A DNA stretch of 64,000 nt from an uncultured Oscillospiraceae bacterium (GCA_900549825.1 URQB01000009.1:43745-107744), one strand, 5' to 3'. Shown: positions 32,829 to 42,327, counted from the stretch's first letter. Numbers and translations: made by a program. Notes: generated from the sequence alone by a model not told the origin.

Positions 32829-34613
32829 TCAGTCCCAAAACCCCTGCGGGCCGACCCGGCGGAAGACCGCCTCGCTGGCCGTTTTACAGATGAGTTCCAG
32901 ACGATCGCGAAGAAACGTTTCCGCCCGGGAGGGTTGTTCGATCAAACCAACCTGCCCCATGATTGCTTCCAATCGCCGGACGGTGGCCTCGGTCTCCTCC
33001 GGGATGATCAGGGTGGTGCGAAGCATCGCTTCCGCTTGGCCGATGGCGGCGGTCAGCTCATCCCCCTCGGCAGGCGGGAGCGTCTCCAGCAGTCCGGATT
33101 CCACTGCCTCCCGCGCCAGGGGAAGCAGCTCATTTTGCAGATAGCCGGTACTGCGCGCGCCGTTGAACTGTGGGAAGCGCGCGTCGGAATATACATCCTT
33201 CACCGCCGGATTTGTGCATAGCACTACAGCAAGCCGGATGAGCACATCATTCTGCGCGGTGAGCTCATGCTTCTGATTATAAAAATACCAGGTGGCATCT
33301 GGCAGCAGGCCGGCGCTCGCGTCGACCGTGCGGTCGGGGGAGATATGATGATGTGAATCGTTCTTGCAATAGGTTCCCTCCTGCCGGTAATCCGCAGGGA
33401 AGGTCTCGCCAATTTTGCAGGTACGCGCGCCCAGAGAGGTGGAGGACGCGTTGATCAGGCCGTCCGCGCATTCCGTATGCGTGGAGGCGACGAGCGGGAA
33501 AAACGGCACGTTGTATTCGCACACAGAAAAGACCTCCACGCCCTTTTGCTGCATCATGCGAAGATTTTCTTCCAGCCGGAGCTGTGCCCGATAATACCGG
33601 TCTGTTTGCGCGCGTACCGCCGCATGCTCCGTGCCGCTGAGGTATTGATCGCTCAGGGCGGGGTAATCCTCGCGCGGCACCAGTGCCCAGAGGGCTGGGC
33701 AATTGAGCAGTAGGCCGTCTATCGCCGCGTCGACCAGCCGGTCGAGCACGGACAGGCACACCTCCTTTGGCAGCAGGCGGATCAGAAGATTTGCAAGATA
33801 ACCGGCCGCACCGCCGATCATCTGCGGAAACAGATCATGATAGAGCGCATCGTCCGCAAAATTTGTATTGTGGCGCATCAGATCGCTGACGAGCTTGGTC
33901 CCATTGAGGGCCGCGACAATATAGACGACGCGGTTGACCTCCTCCATTGCCTGCGGATATGCATCCCAAAAGGCGTTGGCAACCGTGCCGCCGAGGCTGA
34001 TGAAAACGAGGTTGATCCGACTGTGCCCCGTTTCGCGCTTCGCCATCTGCAGATAATCATAGAGCTGCGCCGCCGCCTCATAGGGCTGGCCGAAGGAATC
34101 GTATGCGCAGTAGTACATGTGATCCTCCCCGATCTTTGCCGCCAGCTCCTGCAGAGGCACCTGCGCATAGATGTAATCCTTCTCCTCCTGGGTGCACAAT
34201 GCCAGGGAATGGGGATATTGCTCTACCCGGCAGGGGTAAAGCGGTGTCCCGTCCGCCCCGCAGGCGGAATATTTCAGCAGACCGATGCCTGCCTGATAGA
34301 CCTTCTCTGTCAGCCCTGCGTCGCGCTGCGTGATCAATGTGCGCAGCAAGGGCGAGACGAGCTGGAGGGCAAGCGACGCACCGTCGATATAGATGGGCCA
34401 TCGGGTAATCGCCGATCCGTTGCGGTCGAGGAGGGGCGCGCCGGTCGGGTCTGTAACGGAAACCTTTGATTGCCCGATCCCGTGCACGACGATGGTCGGG
34501 CAATTGCCGCAGTCCCCACAGCCCGCATCCACCGCAAAAACACTGGAGGAAAAAGTTGCGCAGAGCAGGGAAATTGCAAGCAGAAGGGCAAGGGAGCGTT
34601 TCCAAGCGTTCAT
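32829..34613 (-). CDS. Secreted alpha/beta-hydrolase (PGAP1/lipase-like), unknown substrate
   Basis: This 594-residue exported protein has a signal peptide (residues 1-27, ending SSSVFA). A Cys-rich start (DAGCGDCGNC) leads into the lipase-type oxyanion strand PTIVVHGIGQS. A nucleophile-elbow-like segment LVFISLGGTVANAFWDAY keeps Ser and GG but has Phe in place of the usual first Gly or His region. YIVAALNGTKLVSDLM follows as in PGAP1/LCAT-like esterases. A later CADGLINASSTSLGARTC segment and DSHHHISPD may supply the catalytic Asp/His. The C-terminal 120 residues are helical. Polysaccharide or lipid ester hydrolysis are both possible. Confidence 0.7.
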   Translation of the reverse strand: MNAWKRSLALLLAISLLCATFSSSVFAVDAGCGDCGNCPTIVVHGIGQSKVSVTDPTGAPLLDRNGSAITRWPIYIDGASLALQLVSPLLRTLITQRDAGLTEKVYQAGIGLLKYSACGADGTPLYPCRVEQYPHSLALCTQEEKDYIYAQVPLQELAAKIGEDHMYYCAYDSFGQPYEAAAQLYDYLQMAKRETGHSRINLVFISLGGTVANAFWDAYPQAMEEVNRVVYIVAALNGTKLVSDLMRHNTNFADDALYHDLFPQMIGGAAGYLANLLIRLLPKEVCLSVLDRLVDAAIDGLLLNCPALWALVPREDYPALSDQYLSGTEHAAVRAQTDRYYRAQLRLEENLRMMQQKGVEVFSVCEYNVPFFPLVASTHTECADGLINASSTSLGARTCKIGETFPADYRQEGTYCKNDSHHHISPDRTVDASAGLLPDATWYFYNQKHELTAQNDVLIRLAVVLCTNPAVKDVYSDARFPQFNGARSTGYLQNELLPLAREAVESGLLETLPPAEGDELTAAIGQAEAMLRTTLIIPEETEATVRRLEAIMGQVGLIEQPSRAETFLRDRLELICKTASEAVFRRVGPQGFWD

Positions 34614-34727
34614 GAACGGATTCCTCCTTTTCTTTCTTTTTTATGGATTTACAGCATAAGAGTAGCATAGGTTCTCCAGCAGATCAATACATTTTATAAA
34701 TAGGGATGTTTATTGGAGCGTCTTTTT

Positions 34728-34752
34728 GCCCGCCCGGAAAAACCGGGCGGGC
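34728..34752. terminator. GC-rich hairpin between the Bce module and the secreted hydrolase gene
   Basis: GCCCGCCCGG and CCGGGCGGGC form a perfect 10-bp stem around a 5-nt loop. No T-run follows on the minus strand, so termination is plausible but unproven. Confidence 0.55.
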
Positions 34753-34778
34753 TGAGCTGGGTCCGATGGATTTCTGTT

Positions 34779-35261
34779 TTATGAAACGGTCAATTCGATT
34801 TTGCCTGTAAAACCGGTGAGTACTACCTCGATGCTATTGCTGCCGGCCGGTAGCGTCAGGGTTTCGGTGATCTCGCCACTGTCCTCCAGCAGGGTTTTGG
34901 GAGTATCGCTGCCGGAGCGGAAAACGACCTGCGCGTGCCCGCCCATACCGCTCAGTGTGCAGGAGACAGTGACCGTATCGCCGGCCGGGCGTTTCAAAGC
35001 CGTGCCGCCAAAGAGAATTTCCGTGCCGCTGAATTTTCGGTACGCGGCGGTATAGGAGCCTGTGTAGCCGTCCTCCCCGGGGACTCGTGTGCCCTGCAGG
35101 GCAGTGCCAGGCGTGCGGGCGAGCGCCCCGCCCGCCTGGAGCACCTTGTCGTAATTTTGAAGGATCGTATCCTTGTCGCAGGCCGTCACGCCGGAGAGAA
35201 TACAGCACACGGCGAGCAGGGAGGCCAGCAGCGACAGGATGCGGATGAAGAAATGATTCAT
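34779..35261 (-). CDS. Lipoprotein linked to the Bce-type ABC transporter
   Basis: This 160-residue protein has a long signal with lipobox SGVTAC (Cys28). The mature part is a beta-rich domain (DTVTVSCTLSGMGGHAQVVF, then TETLTLPAGSNSIEVVLTG) that looks like an immunoglobulin-like or carbohydrate-binding-type sandwich. It is the last gene of the ABC operon, 30 bp after the permease. An accessory role in sensing or shielding against a cell-wall-active peptide is inferred only from position. Confidence 0.7.
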   Translation of the reverse strand: MNHFFIRILSLLASLLAVCCILSGVTACDKDTILQNYDKVLQAGGALARTPGTALQGTRVPGEDGYTGSYTAAYRKFSGTEILFGGTALKRPAGDTVTVSCTLSGMGGHAQVVFRSGSDTPKTLLEDSGEITETLTLPAGSNSIEVVLTGFTGKIELTVS

Positions 35262-35291
35262 GGTTTTCGGATCCTCCTTTCGAATCGCCTC

Positions 35292-37322
35292 TCATCCGCG
35301 CTCTCTGGAACGGATCATTTTCCGGCTGCCGAGGAAGGTGGCGAGGAAGTAGCCGCCGTAGATCACCAAAAACAGCAGTGCTGCCATGATGATGTTGGGC
35401 AGGGCGTTGAGATGACCGAATTGGGCGATCGCGTTGTTGACCACATAGACGCCGACGACGGAATGGATGACAGCAAGCCCCAGCGGGAGCATGAAGTAGG
35501 AGAGGATCTGGGTAAACAGCGCCTTATCGATCATACGGCCCGAAGTGCCGAGCCTGCGCAGCAGCCGGTAGCGCTCCGTATTGTCGGAAGCTTCGGAGAG
35601 CTGCTGCAGCGCAAGGATCGCCGCGCAGGTAATCAGGAAGACGATGCCGACATAGATGACGAAATAGGAGATCATGAGCTTGACGCCGCCGCTCTGCATA
35701 TAGAGCTCATAGTGGGAAAGGGTGGTCGTATAGGGGCGCGGCGCGTCTTCCCCCTTGCCGTAGAGCGCCGCAATTTCCGCGGTGAAGGCGTTGTCGCCCT
35801 CTTCGCCCGGCTTCGTATAGTTGGCGTTGAGGATCGACCGGTGAAGCTGGCACGTTTCCGCCACCGCATCGGGGACGATCAGCGTGCCGCTCTCCGACGT
35901 TGTGGCGGAGTTGAGCAGGTTGTGCGTTTGGATTTCCACGTTTGCGGGGTGAAGAACCGATCCGTTTATGGTAAAGGTTTCGCCGTGCTCGACATAGGCT
36001 TCCAGGATTTTAGCCATCTCCTTGAGATTGCAGACGACCGCGTATTCGTCCGCCCCCAGTTCAATCGGGTTTTCGCCGCGCAGCGCAAGGAATTTGTTGT
36101 AATCCGAGAGGCTCAGGATCGGGATGGCGATTTTCGCATCATTGTCGTCATTGATTTCATAATTGGTAACCGATTTTGCAAAATCCTGAAGCGACTTGTA
36201 TTTCAGATCGCTTTCCCGCAGCCAAAGCTGCGAATAGGCTTTGAAGTGCTCTCCGAAATCAAAGCCGCGGCTTTTCAGGTCCGCTTCAATATCATTCGCC
36301 TGCGTTTTATTGCGATAGCTGCGCACGCTCATCATCGAAACGTCAAACGGCGCGGTTTCGTCCACCTGCCCCGCCATTACGTCCACCGCGCCAAGTCCGC
36401 AGGAGAAGGTGCCGATCGTGACGAGCAGCATGATGCAGATGATAGATATGGAGATAAAATTCGTGTTGATCTTGCTGTTGAGCTGGCGCAGCACGAACAT
36501 ATTGAGCCCTTTATAATAGAGGCGTTTGTTGCTCTTGACCACCCGGATGAGGAAGCCGGAAAGGGAGAGAAAAAACAGCACCGTGCCGACTGAGCCGAGG
36601 ATGAGGGACGCGAAGAACTGATTATCCAGCATAAACAGGCCGTTGTCGATGATCATATAATAGGCTGCACCAAGGCAGGCAACGGAGAGTAGGAAAATCA
36701 CCACGCAGACCCAGAGCTTTTGGATACGCAATGTCTCATTCTTACGGCCGCCATGGATGAGATCGATGAGCTTATATTTGGAAACCGTGCGGATATTGAA
36801 GAGCATGACGGTGAGGAAGATCACGCCAAAATAGAGAAGCGTTTTCAGCAGGGAATCCTTTGAGAAGGTGAAGGCGAATTCCTTGATCGGAACGTTCATC
36901 AGCTTTGCCGTCAGCACGCTCATGCCCTGCGAGGCGGAAACGCCGATCAAAAGGCCGACACCGAGGGAAAACAGGCCGATCACAAAGGTCTCCGCCGTCA
37001 GGATGCGGGAGATTTTCCCCCGATCCATGCCGAGTGTCATATAGAGGCCGAGCTCGCGCTTGCGGCGCTTGATGAGAAAATTATTGGCATAGAGAATAAG
37101 GCCTGCCAGCACGAAGGAGATGAAAACGGAGAGATAGCCGAGCATCGCCGTGCCGGTCTGGAGCATGGCGTGCTGCTGTTCGGAGAGGAGGAGCATATAC
37201 TGCTGGGATTCCACCGCGTTGAACACGTAAAAAAGGCAGACGCCGAAGGAGAGCGTCAGGAAATAGATGACATAATCACTCAGGCTCTTCTTGACGTTTT
37301 TAAACGCAAGCTTATAAAACAT
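35292..37322 (-). CDS. BceB-type ABC transporter permease (FtsX-like domains)
   Basis: This 676-residue permease belongs to the peptide-antibiotic detoxification/sensing type. It begins MFYKLAFKNVKKSLSDYVIY and has the expected ten helices: one, three (an FtsX-like block), two, one and three, with a large extracellular loop (about residues 310-540) between helices 7 and 8. The loop is the drug-recognition region in BceB homologues. The ATG at 37322 follows GGGAGGTG. It overlaps the 3' end of the ATPase gene by 11 bp, indicating coupled translation. Confidence 0.92.
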   Translation of the reverse strand: MFYKLAFKNVKKSLSDYVIYFLTLSFGVCLFYVFNAVESQQYMLLLSEQQHAMLQTGTAMLGYLSVFISFVLAGLILYANNFLIKRRKRELGLYMTLGMDRGKISRILTAETFVIGLFSLGVGLLIGVSASQGMSVLTAKLMNVPIKEFAFTFSKDSLLKTLLYFGVIFLTVMLFNIRTVSKYKLIDLIHGGRKNETLRIQKLWVCVVIFLLSVACLGAAYYMIIDNGLFMLDNQFFASLILGSVGTVLFFLSLSGFLIRVVKSNKRLYYKGLNMFVLRQLNSKINTNFISISIICIMLLVTIGTFSCGLGAVDVMAGQVDETAPFDVSMMSVRSYRNKTQANDIEADLKSRGFDFGEHFKAYSQLWLRESDLKYKSLQDFAKSVTNYEINDDNDAKIAIPILSLSDYNKFLALRGENPIELGADEYAVVCNLKEMAKILEAYVEHGETFTINGSVLHPANVEIQTHNLLNSATTSESGTLIVPDAVAETCQLHRSILNANYTKPGEEGDNAFTAEIAALYGKGEDAPRPYTTTLSHYELYMQSGGVKLMISYFVIYVGIVFLITCAAILALQQLSEASDNTERYRLLRRLGTSGRMIDKALFTQILSYFMLPLGLAVIHSVVGVYVVNNAIAQFGHLNALPNIIMAALLFLVIYGGYFLATFLGSRKMIRSRERG

Positions 37323-38079
37323 CGCCGTTGTCACCTCCCAGAAGGGTCACAACCTCGATGATCTTCTCAAAGAAGGCCTTGCGCGTGTCTGTGCCGCGCA
37401 GCAGCTCGTTGAAGATCCTGCCATCCTTGATGAAGAGGATGCGCTTGCAGTAGCTCGCGGTGAAGGCATCATGCGTGACCATGAGGATCGTCGCGCCGAG
37501 CTCGCGGTTGAGTGTTTCAAAGCTTTCGAGCAGCATGCGCGCAGATTTGGAATCGAGCGCGCCGGTCGGCTCATCCGCAAGGATCAGGGAGGGGTTGGTG
37601 ATGATTGCCCGCGCGCTTGCAACGCGCTGCTGCTGGCCGCCGGAGAGCTGATACGGATATTTTTGCAGGATACCGTCGATCTCAAGCCGCCTGGCAACAT
37701 TGTGCACACGATGATCGATCTCCTTGGCGGGCGTGCCGATGACGGTCAGCGCCAGGGCGATGTTTTCAAAGGCGGTCAGGGTATCGAGGAGATTGAATTC
37801 CTGAAAGATGAAGCCGAGCTGCTCGCGGCGGAAGCGGGAGAGCTCCTTGGATTTCAGCTTCGTCACATCCTGGCCGCGGATGAAGATGCGGCCGGCGGTG
37901 GCGGAGTCGATGGTGGAGATGCAGTTTAAAAGCGTCGTTTTGCCGCTGCCGGAAGCGCCCATGATGCCGATATATTCGCCCTGGGTCACAGTGAAGCTGA
38001 TGTCGTCAACTGCCTTGGTGACATTTCCACGGTTCCCATAATATTTTTCGAGATGTTCCACCTTTAAAATGGATTCCAT
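37312..38079 (-). CDS. BceA-type ABC transporter ATP-binding protein
   Basis: This 255-residue ATPase powers the adjacent permease. It has Walker A GASGSGKTT, Q-loop FIFQEFNLLDTLTAFENI, signature LSGGQQQRVASARAI, Walker B LILADEPTGALD and the H-loop MVTHD. The EFNLLDTLT and ADEPTGALDSK patterns are typical of MacB/LolD-like and BceA exporters. The start follows AGGAGG. It is the first gene of the ABC operon; a perfect inverted repeat lies about 90-120 bp upstream of it. Confidence 0.95.
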   Translation of the reverse strand: MESILKVEHLEKYYGNRGNVTKAVDDISFTVTQGEYIGIMGASGSGKTTLLNCISTIDSATAGRIFIRGQDVTKLKSKELSRFRREQLGFIFQEFNLLDTLTAFENIALALTVIGTPAKEIDHRVHNVARRLEIDGILQKYPYQLSGGQQQRVASARAIITNPSLILADEPTGALDSKSARMLLESFETLNRELGATILMVTHDAFTASYCKRILFIKDGRIFNELLRGTDTRKAFFEKIIEVVTLLGGDNGDVL

Positions 38080-38168
38080 AAATGAATGACCTCCTGTATA
38101 CACAGCGGCTGCACGGCCGCTTAAGATGGTTCCATTTTAACAGCGGTGAGCGAAAGCTGCCATCGGAG

Positions 38169-38201
38169 AACCTTACCGCTGCCGAACAGTTTTGTAAGGT
38201 T
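38169..38201. promoter_or_regulatory. Perfect 8-bp inverted repeat, candidate response-regulator operator
   Basis: AACCTTAC (38169-38176) and GTAAGGTT (38194-38201) are separated by 17 nt, about 90-120 bp upstream of the ABC ATPase start. It lies in the only sizeable gap of the module. This is where a phosphorylated Bce-type regulator would be expected to bind. It could alternatively form an RNA hairpin. Confidence 0.6.
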
Positions 38202-38223
38202 AAAAAGGGCGCGCTGCGCCCTT
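38202..38223 (-). terminator. Terminator after the BceS-like kinase gene
   Basis: On the minus strand AAGGGCGC and GCGCCCTT form a stem followed by TTTTT, 55 bp beyond the kinase stop. It separates the regulator-kinase unit from the ABC operon. Confidence 0.85.
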
Positions 38224-38277
38224 GGAAAAAGCAGTTGCAAGCCAAAGACTACGACTCGCATTTTGCGCTGATTTCCA

Positions 38278-39297
38278 TTACGTATCTCTTGAGAGATCGT
38301 GCAGCGTGCCGCTGGGAAAAACCAGGCGCACTGTGGTCCCCTTTCCCTCAGTAGAAAACAGGGAGATCCCCAGCCCGATTTTATCGCACAGCCGCTTGCT
38401 CAGATAAAGGCCGAGGCCGGTGGCTTTTGAAAATTTCCGCCCGGTCTCGCCGGTAAAGCCGCGATCGAATACCCGCGGCAGATCGGCCTGACGAATGCCG
38501 ATGCCGTTGTCCTCAATCAAAAGGGAGACGCCGTTTTTCTCCTGCCTGGCGTACAGGCGGATGGAAGGAGAGGCACTGCGGTATTTGATTGCGTTGACGA
38601 GAATCTGGTTGAGGATAAAATCCGTCCATTTTACGTCTGTAAGCACGATAAAATCAAGATTTTCCAGCGTCAGCCCGATCCTGCTTGCAATCATATCCTT
38701 CGCATTGCGGCGCACAGAGGCGTTGACCAGCTCGCGCAGGGAGACAGGGCGAATGAGGTAATCCTTTTCGACGCTGCCGCTTCTCGCATAAAAAAGCGCC
38801 TGCTCAAGATAGTCCTCAATGCGGCGCAGATCGTCCGATACACTGACTGGAACGGAGCCGGTATCATTTTCGAGTGTGAGCTTGGCCGCGGCGAGCGGCG
38901 TCTTGACCTCGTGCATCCACGCTTCGATATATTCCCGGTACTCCTCCTCCTGGCGGCGGTGCATGGCGATTTCATCGTTCATGGATTTGTTGCAGGCCCT
39001 TAGCGTTTGATAAAGGATCTTTCCTTCCAGAAAATCAGGCTCGTCGAGCACCTCGCACAGGAGGCTTTTCCGGTCGAGCGTGTCAAGGCTGCACAGCAGG
39101 CGGCTGTAATAGGAACGCTTGCGCGCAAATTCCAAACTGACCGGAAGAAGCACGGCAAGCCCCTCCAGGATCAGGATGGACAGGATCGTGGCGCCTGACT
39201 GCCGCAGGACACTGAGCAAAGCCCAGGTGAACCCCATGCAGGCGGCGCTCATCAAAAAATAAAGAAGCTTGGATCGGAGAAAAACAGAAAATTTCAT
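38278..39297 (-). CDS. BceS-type sensor histidine kinase
   Basis: This is a 339-residue intramembrane-sensing kinase. Two N-terminal helices with a very short extracellular loop span about residues 10-55. There is then no sensor domain, as is typical of BceS: signals come from the partner ABC transporter. The phospho-acceptor His is in the sequence AWMHEVKTPLAAAKLTLEND, the N box in FILNQILVNAIKYRS, G1/F/G2 boxes in LLIEDNGIGIRQADLPRVFD and GLGLYLSKRLCDKIG. The start follows AAAGGTGG. It lies 30 bp downstream of its regulator gene. Confidence 0.93.
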   Translation of the reverse strand: MKFSVFLRSKLLYFLMSAACMGFTWALLSVLRQSGATILSILILEGLAVLLPVSLEFARKRSYYSRLLCSLDTLDRKSLLCEVLDEPDFLEGKILYQTLRACNKSMNDEIAMHRRQEEEYREYIEAWMHEVKTPLAAAKLTLENDTGSVPVSVSDDLRRIEDYLEQALFYARSGSVEKDYLIRPVSLRELVNASVRRNAKDMIASRIGLTLENLDFIVLTDVKWTDFILNQILVNAIKYRSASPSIRLYARQEKNGVSLLIEDNGIGIRQADLPRVFDRGFTGETGRKFSKATGLGLYLSKRLCDKIGLGISLFSTEGKGTTVRLVFPSGTLHDLSRDT

Positions 39298-39327
39298 CAG
39301 CAACCACCTTTCCCGGAAGCGGGTAGA

Positions 39328-39993
39328 TCAAACGGTGTAGCCCTGCCCGCGCTTTGTGACGATATAATCCGGCGCACCGATTTCCGCGAGCTTTTTGCGC
39401 AGGCGGTTGATATTGACGGTCAGCGTGTTATCGTCGACAAATTCGTTCGACTGCCAGAGCTCGTTCATGATTGCGTCGCGGCTGACGATCGCATCCCGGT
39501 TGCGGATGAGCAGGTGGAGGATGCGCGTCTCGTTTTTGCTCAGCTCTGCCTCCTTGTCGCCGCAGCGGGCGATGCTCCGGGAGAGACTGAGCGCAACGCC
39601 CTTCCAGGAGAGCTCGGCCGCCTCCTCCGGGCTGCGGTAGGAGCGCTTGAGGACAGAGGAGATGTGCGCGAGCAGAATCTGCGTGTTGTATGGCTTGGTG
39701 ATGAAATCATCCGCACCCAGATTCATGCTCATCAGCTCATCCACCTCGCTGTCGCGGCTGGTCACGATGATGATCGGGATGGCGGAGGCCTTACGGATCT
39801 CCCGGCAGATATAGTAGCCGTCATAAAGCGGCAGGTTGATATCGAGCAGGACAAGGTCTGCATTTGCCTGCAGAATATCCTCCACGATATGATCAAAAAC
39901 GGCGGGCGCGCAGGTCTCATATCCATAGCGCTGCAAAAGCGCGGACAGCTCGTCCCTGATTTTGGGGTGGTCCTCCACGATCATGATTTTCAT
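39328..39993 (-). CDS. BceR-type OmpR/PhoB response regulator
   Basis: This 221-residue regulator begins MKIMIVEDHPKIRDELSALL. The phospho-acceptor Asp lies in DLVLLDINLPLYDGYYICRE, followed by the conserved Thr and Lys (IVTSRDSEVDE, DFITKPYN). The C-terminal winged helix has ELSKNETRILHLLIRNRDAI and DDNTLTVNINRLRKKLAEIG, closely like BceR. The start has GGAGGG upstream. It is the first gene of the regulator-kinase unit and probably activates the downstream ABC operon. Confidence 0.94.
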   Translation of the reverse strand: MKIMIVEDHPKIRDELSALLQRYGYETCAPAVFDHIVEDILQANADLVLLDINLPLYDGYYICREIRKASAIPIIIVTSRDSEVDELMSMNLGADDFITKPYNTQILLAHISSVLKRSYRSPEEAAELSWKGVALSLSRSIARCGDKEAELSKNETRILHLLIRNRDAIVSRDAIMNELWQSNEFVDDNTLTVNINRLRKKLAEIGAPDYIVTKRGQGYTV

Positions 39994-40134
39994 CAAAAAC
40001 CCTCCTTCCAATGCTGGACAAACCAAAGCCGAGAATCCAATCCTGCTCGGCGGCCATTGATAAGATTCCCCGTCTGGATGATTCTTTGCACCAGGTCCTG
40101 CTTGATGGCCCGCCTTCTCCCGGAAGGCTGCGGA

Positions 40135-42327
40135 TTACGTTTTCTCCTGATCCGCCATCCATTTTGCCAGCTGGTCCGCAAGCGCGGAATTGCCGCGCGG
40201 GGCCTGCTCCTTTTTCTGTTTTTCCAGATACCGGCGCACGTCGCTCTTATTTGCACCCGCCGCTTTTTTGCGCTTTTCAAAGTCACTCAGCCGCTCGCGG
40301 TAGCCGCAGATGCAGGTGAAGGTTTTTTTGTCGCCCTCGCCGCGGAGTTCCAGCTTTTTGTGGCAGTTCGGGCAGCGGGCGTTTGTCTGGACGGAGAGAC
40401 TCCTGCGGTAGCCGCATTCCCGGTCCGGACAGACCAGCATGCGGCCCCGTTTGCCATTGACGTCGAGCAGGAATTTCCCGCAGTCCGGGCATTTTTCGCG
40501 CGTTATATTGTCGTGTACGTAGGCAGCGTCGCTTACGATGACCTGGCTGACAAGCCGGGATGCGTACTTCCGCATCTCCTCAATGAAAGCGGGAAGGCTT
40601 GCCTTCCCTTTGCCGATGAGCTGAAGCTGCTGCTCCCATTGGGCGGTGAGCGCTGCGCTTTTGAGATCAGATGGGACGATTTCGATGAGTTGTTTGCCCT
40701 TGGAGGTGGGGCGGATTTCCTTGCCTGCCCGTTCCATGCAGAAGGAATCGAAGAGCTTTTCAATGATATCCGCCCGGGTGGCGGGTGTGCCGAGGCCGCT
40801 GGTTTCCTCCAGCGTTTTGCGCAGCTTTTGATCCTGCACTTGGCCGCCGGGATGCTCCATCGCCGTCAGGAGTGTCGCTTCCGTATAGCGCGCAGGCGGT
40901 TTGGTCTGGCCTGTAGCCAGAGAAATCCGGCCGGGGCTGAGCGCTGCTCCCTGTGTGAGAGCGGGCAGGATCTGCGGCGCGTCTCCCTCTTCCGCATCCG
41001 AGGCGTCGTCCGGGGCTCCGGCTCCATAGACAGCCTTCCACCCGGGGCTTTTGACCGTGCGCCCCCTTGCATAAAAGACATGTTCCCCGATGGTGAGCGT
41101 TAATTTGATCTCTTCATATTCACAGGGAGGAGAAAGCACCGCGAGAAAGCGCCGCACAACGAGATCATAGATATTGCGCTCCTCAGCGGAAAGGGAAGAG
41201 AGGTCGGCGGGCTCCTCCGTGGGGATGATGGCGTGGTGGTCCGTGACCTTTTGATTGTTGACAATATATTGTGTTGGAATCGGCCTTGTATGCAGGATCG
41301 CGCGGGCAAGAGGCGCGTAGCTTCCGACCATCACGCCGCGCAGCCGTTCAGGCAGCGTGGGGACGACGTCGTCGGAGATATAGCGCGAATCCGTGCGTGG
41401 GTAGGTGAGCAGCTTGTGTGTTTCATACAGCCGCTGCATGACAGAAAGTGTCTGTTTAGCGGAATAGGCATATTTTTTGTTGGCGTCCCGCTGAAGCTCT
41501 GTCAGATCATAGGCGGCGGGCGGCGGCAATTTTTTTGCCTCTTTTTGAAGCTGCTTGACAGTCGCTGTTTGCCCGGTACAGTCTGAGACGATCCTCTCCG
41601 CGTGCGCACGGTTGAAAAAGCGGGACTGGCCCTTTTCATCCCGGTAAAGGGCGGTAAATCCGTCGAGACGGGCCTGAACGGAGAAAAATTCCTTCGGGTG
41701 GAAGGATCGGATCTCCTCCTCGCGGTGAACGATCAGCGCGAGCGTGGGCGTTTGGACGCGCCCGGCGGAGAGCTGCGCGTTGTGTTTGCAGGTGAGCGCG
41801 CGCGTGACGTTGAGTCCAACGAGCCAATCCGCCTCGGCGCGGCCCTGCGCGGCACGGTAGAGGTTATCGTACTCCGCAGAGGGCTTTAAATGCGCAAAGC
41901 CCTCCCGGATCGCCTTATCCGTCTGGGAGGAGATCCAGAGCCGCTTCGTCTTCCCTTTCCAGCCGGCCTTCTGCAGGATCCAGCGCGCGACCAACTCGCC
42001 CTCCCGGCCCGCATCGGTGGCGATGACGAGCTCGCCGACATCCGGGCGGTGCATCAGATTGGATACGGCGCGGAATTGCTTTGAGGTCTGCTTGATGACC
42101 ACGAGCTGCATCTTCTCCGGCAGCATGGGGAGATCCTCCAGCCGCCAGGAATGATACTGGCTCCCATAGGCCTCCGGGTCTGCGAGGGTCACCAGATGGC
42201 CGAGTGCCCAGGTCACGATATATTGGCCGCCAGAGAGGCAGCCGTCTCCTTTTTGATTGCAGCCGAGCACGCGCGCAAGGTCCCGTGCAACGCTCGGCTT
42301 TTCAGCGAGTACTAAAATTTTTCCCAT
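40135..42327 (-). CDS. topB: DNA topoisomerase III (type IA)
   Basis: This 730-residue enzyme decatenates DNA through a transient tyrosine link. The Toprim domain opens MGKILVLAEKPSVARDLARV with the acidic triad region ATDAGREGEL. The active-site Tyr is in KLLTYPRTDSRYISDDV, and SAGRVQTPTLALIV is the type IA signature. The C-terminus has two zinc-ribbon modules (CPDCGKFLLDVNGKRGRMLV with CPDRECGY, then CPNCHKKLELRG and CICGYRE). It is of the TopB type found in many Clostridia, chromosomal or on mobile elements; nothing mobile is adjacent here. Confidence 0.95.
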   Translation of the reverse strand: MGKILVLAEKPSVARDLARVLGCNQKGDGCLSGGQYIVTWALGHLVTLADPEAYGSQYHSWRLEDLPMLPEKMQLVVIKQTSKQFRAVSNLMHRPDVGELVIATDAGREGELVARWILQKAGWKGKTKRLWISSQTDKAIREGFAHLKPSAEYDNLYRAAQGRAEADWLVGLNVTRALTCKHNAQLSAGRVQTPTLALIVHREEEIRSFHPKEFFSVQARLDGFTALYRDEKGQSRFFNRAHAERIVSDCTGQTATVKQLQKEAKKLPPPAAYDLTELQRDANKKYAYSAKQTLSVMQRLYETHKLLTYPRTDSRYISDDVVPTLPERLRGVMVGSYAPLARAILHTRPIPTQYIVNNQKVTDHHAIIPTEEPADLSSLSAEERNIYDLVVRRFLAVLSPPCEYEEIKLTLTIGEHVFYARGRTVKSPGWKAVYGAGAPDDASDAEEGDAPQILPALTQGAALSPGRISLATGQTKPPARYTEATLLTAMEHPGGQVQDQKLRKTLEETSGLGTPATRADIIEKLFDSFCMERAGKEIRPTSKGKQLIEIVPSDLKSAALTAQWEQQLQLIGKGKASLPAFIEEMRKYASRLVSQVIVSDAAYVHDNITREKCPDCGKFLLDVNGKRGRMLVCPDRECGYRRSLSVQTNARCPNCHKKLELRGEGDKKTFTCICGYRERLSDFEKRKKAAGANKSDVRRYLEKQKKEQAPRGNSALADQLAKWMADQEKT

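Noticed and set aside
34935..36593. A 552-codon plus-strand open frame opposite the BceB-type permease
   Set aside because: The permease on the other strand has clear helices and overlaps its ATPase gene in the normal way. The antisense frame has no recognisable domain.
39514..41103. Long plus-strand open frame across the regulator and topB
   Set aside because: It spans two well-supported genes and the spacer between them, which a real gene would not do.
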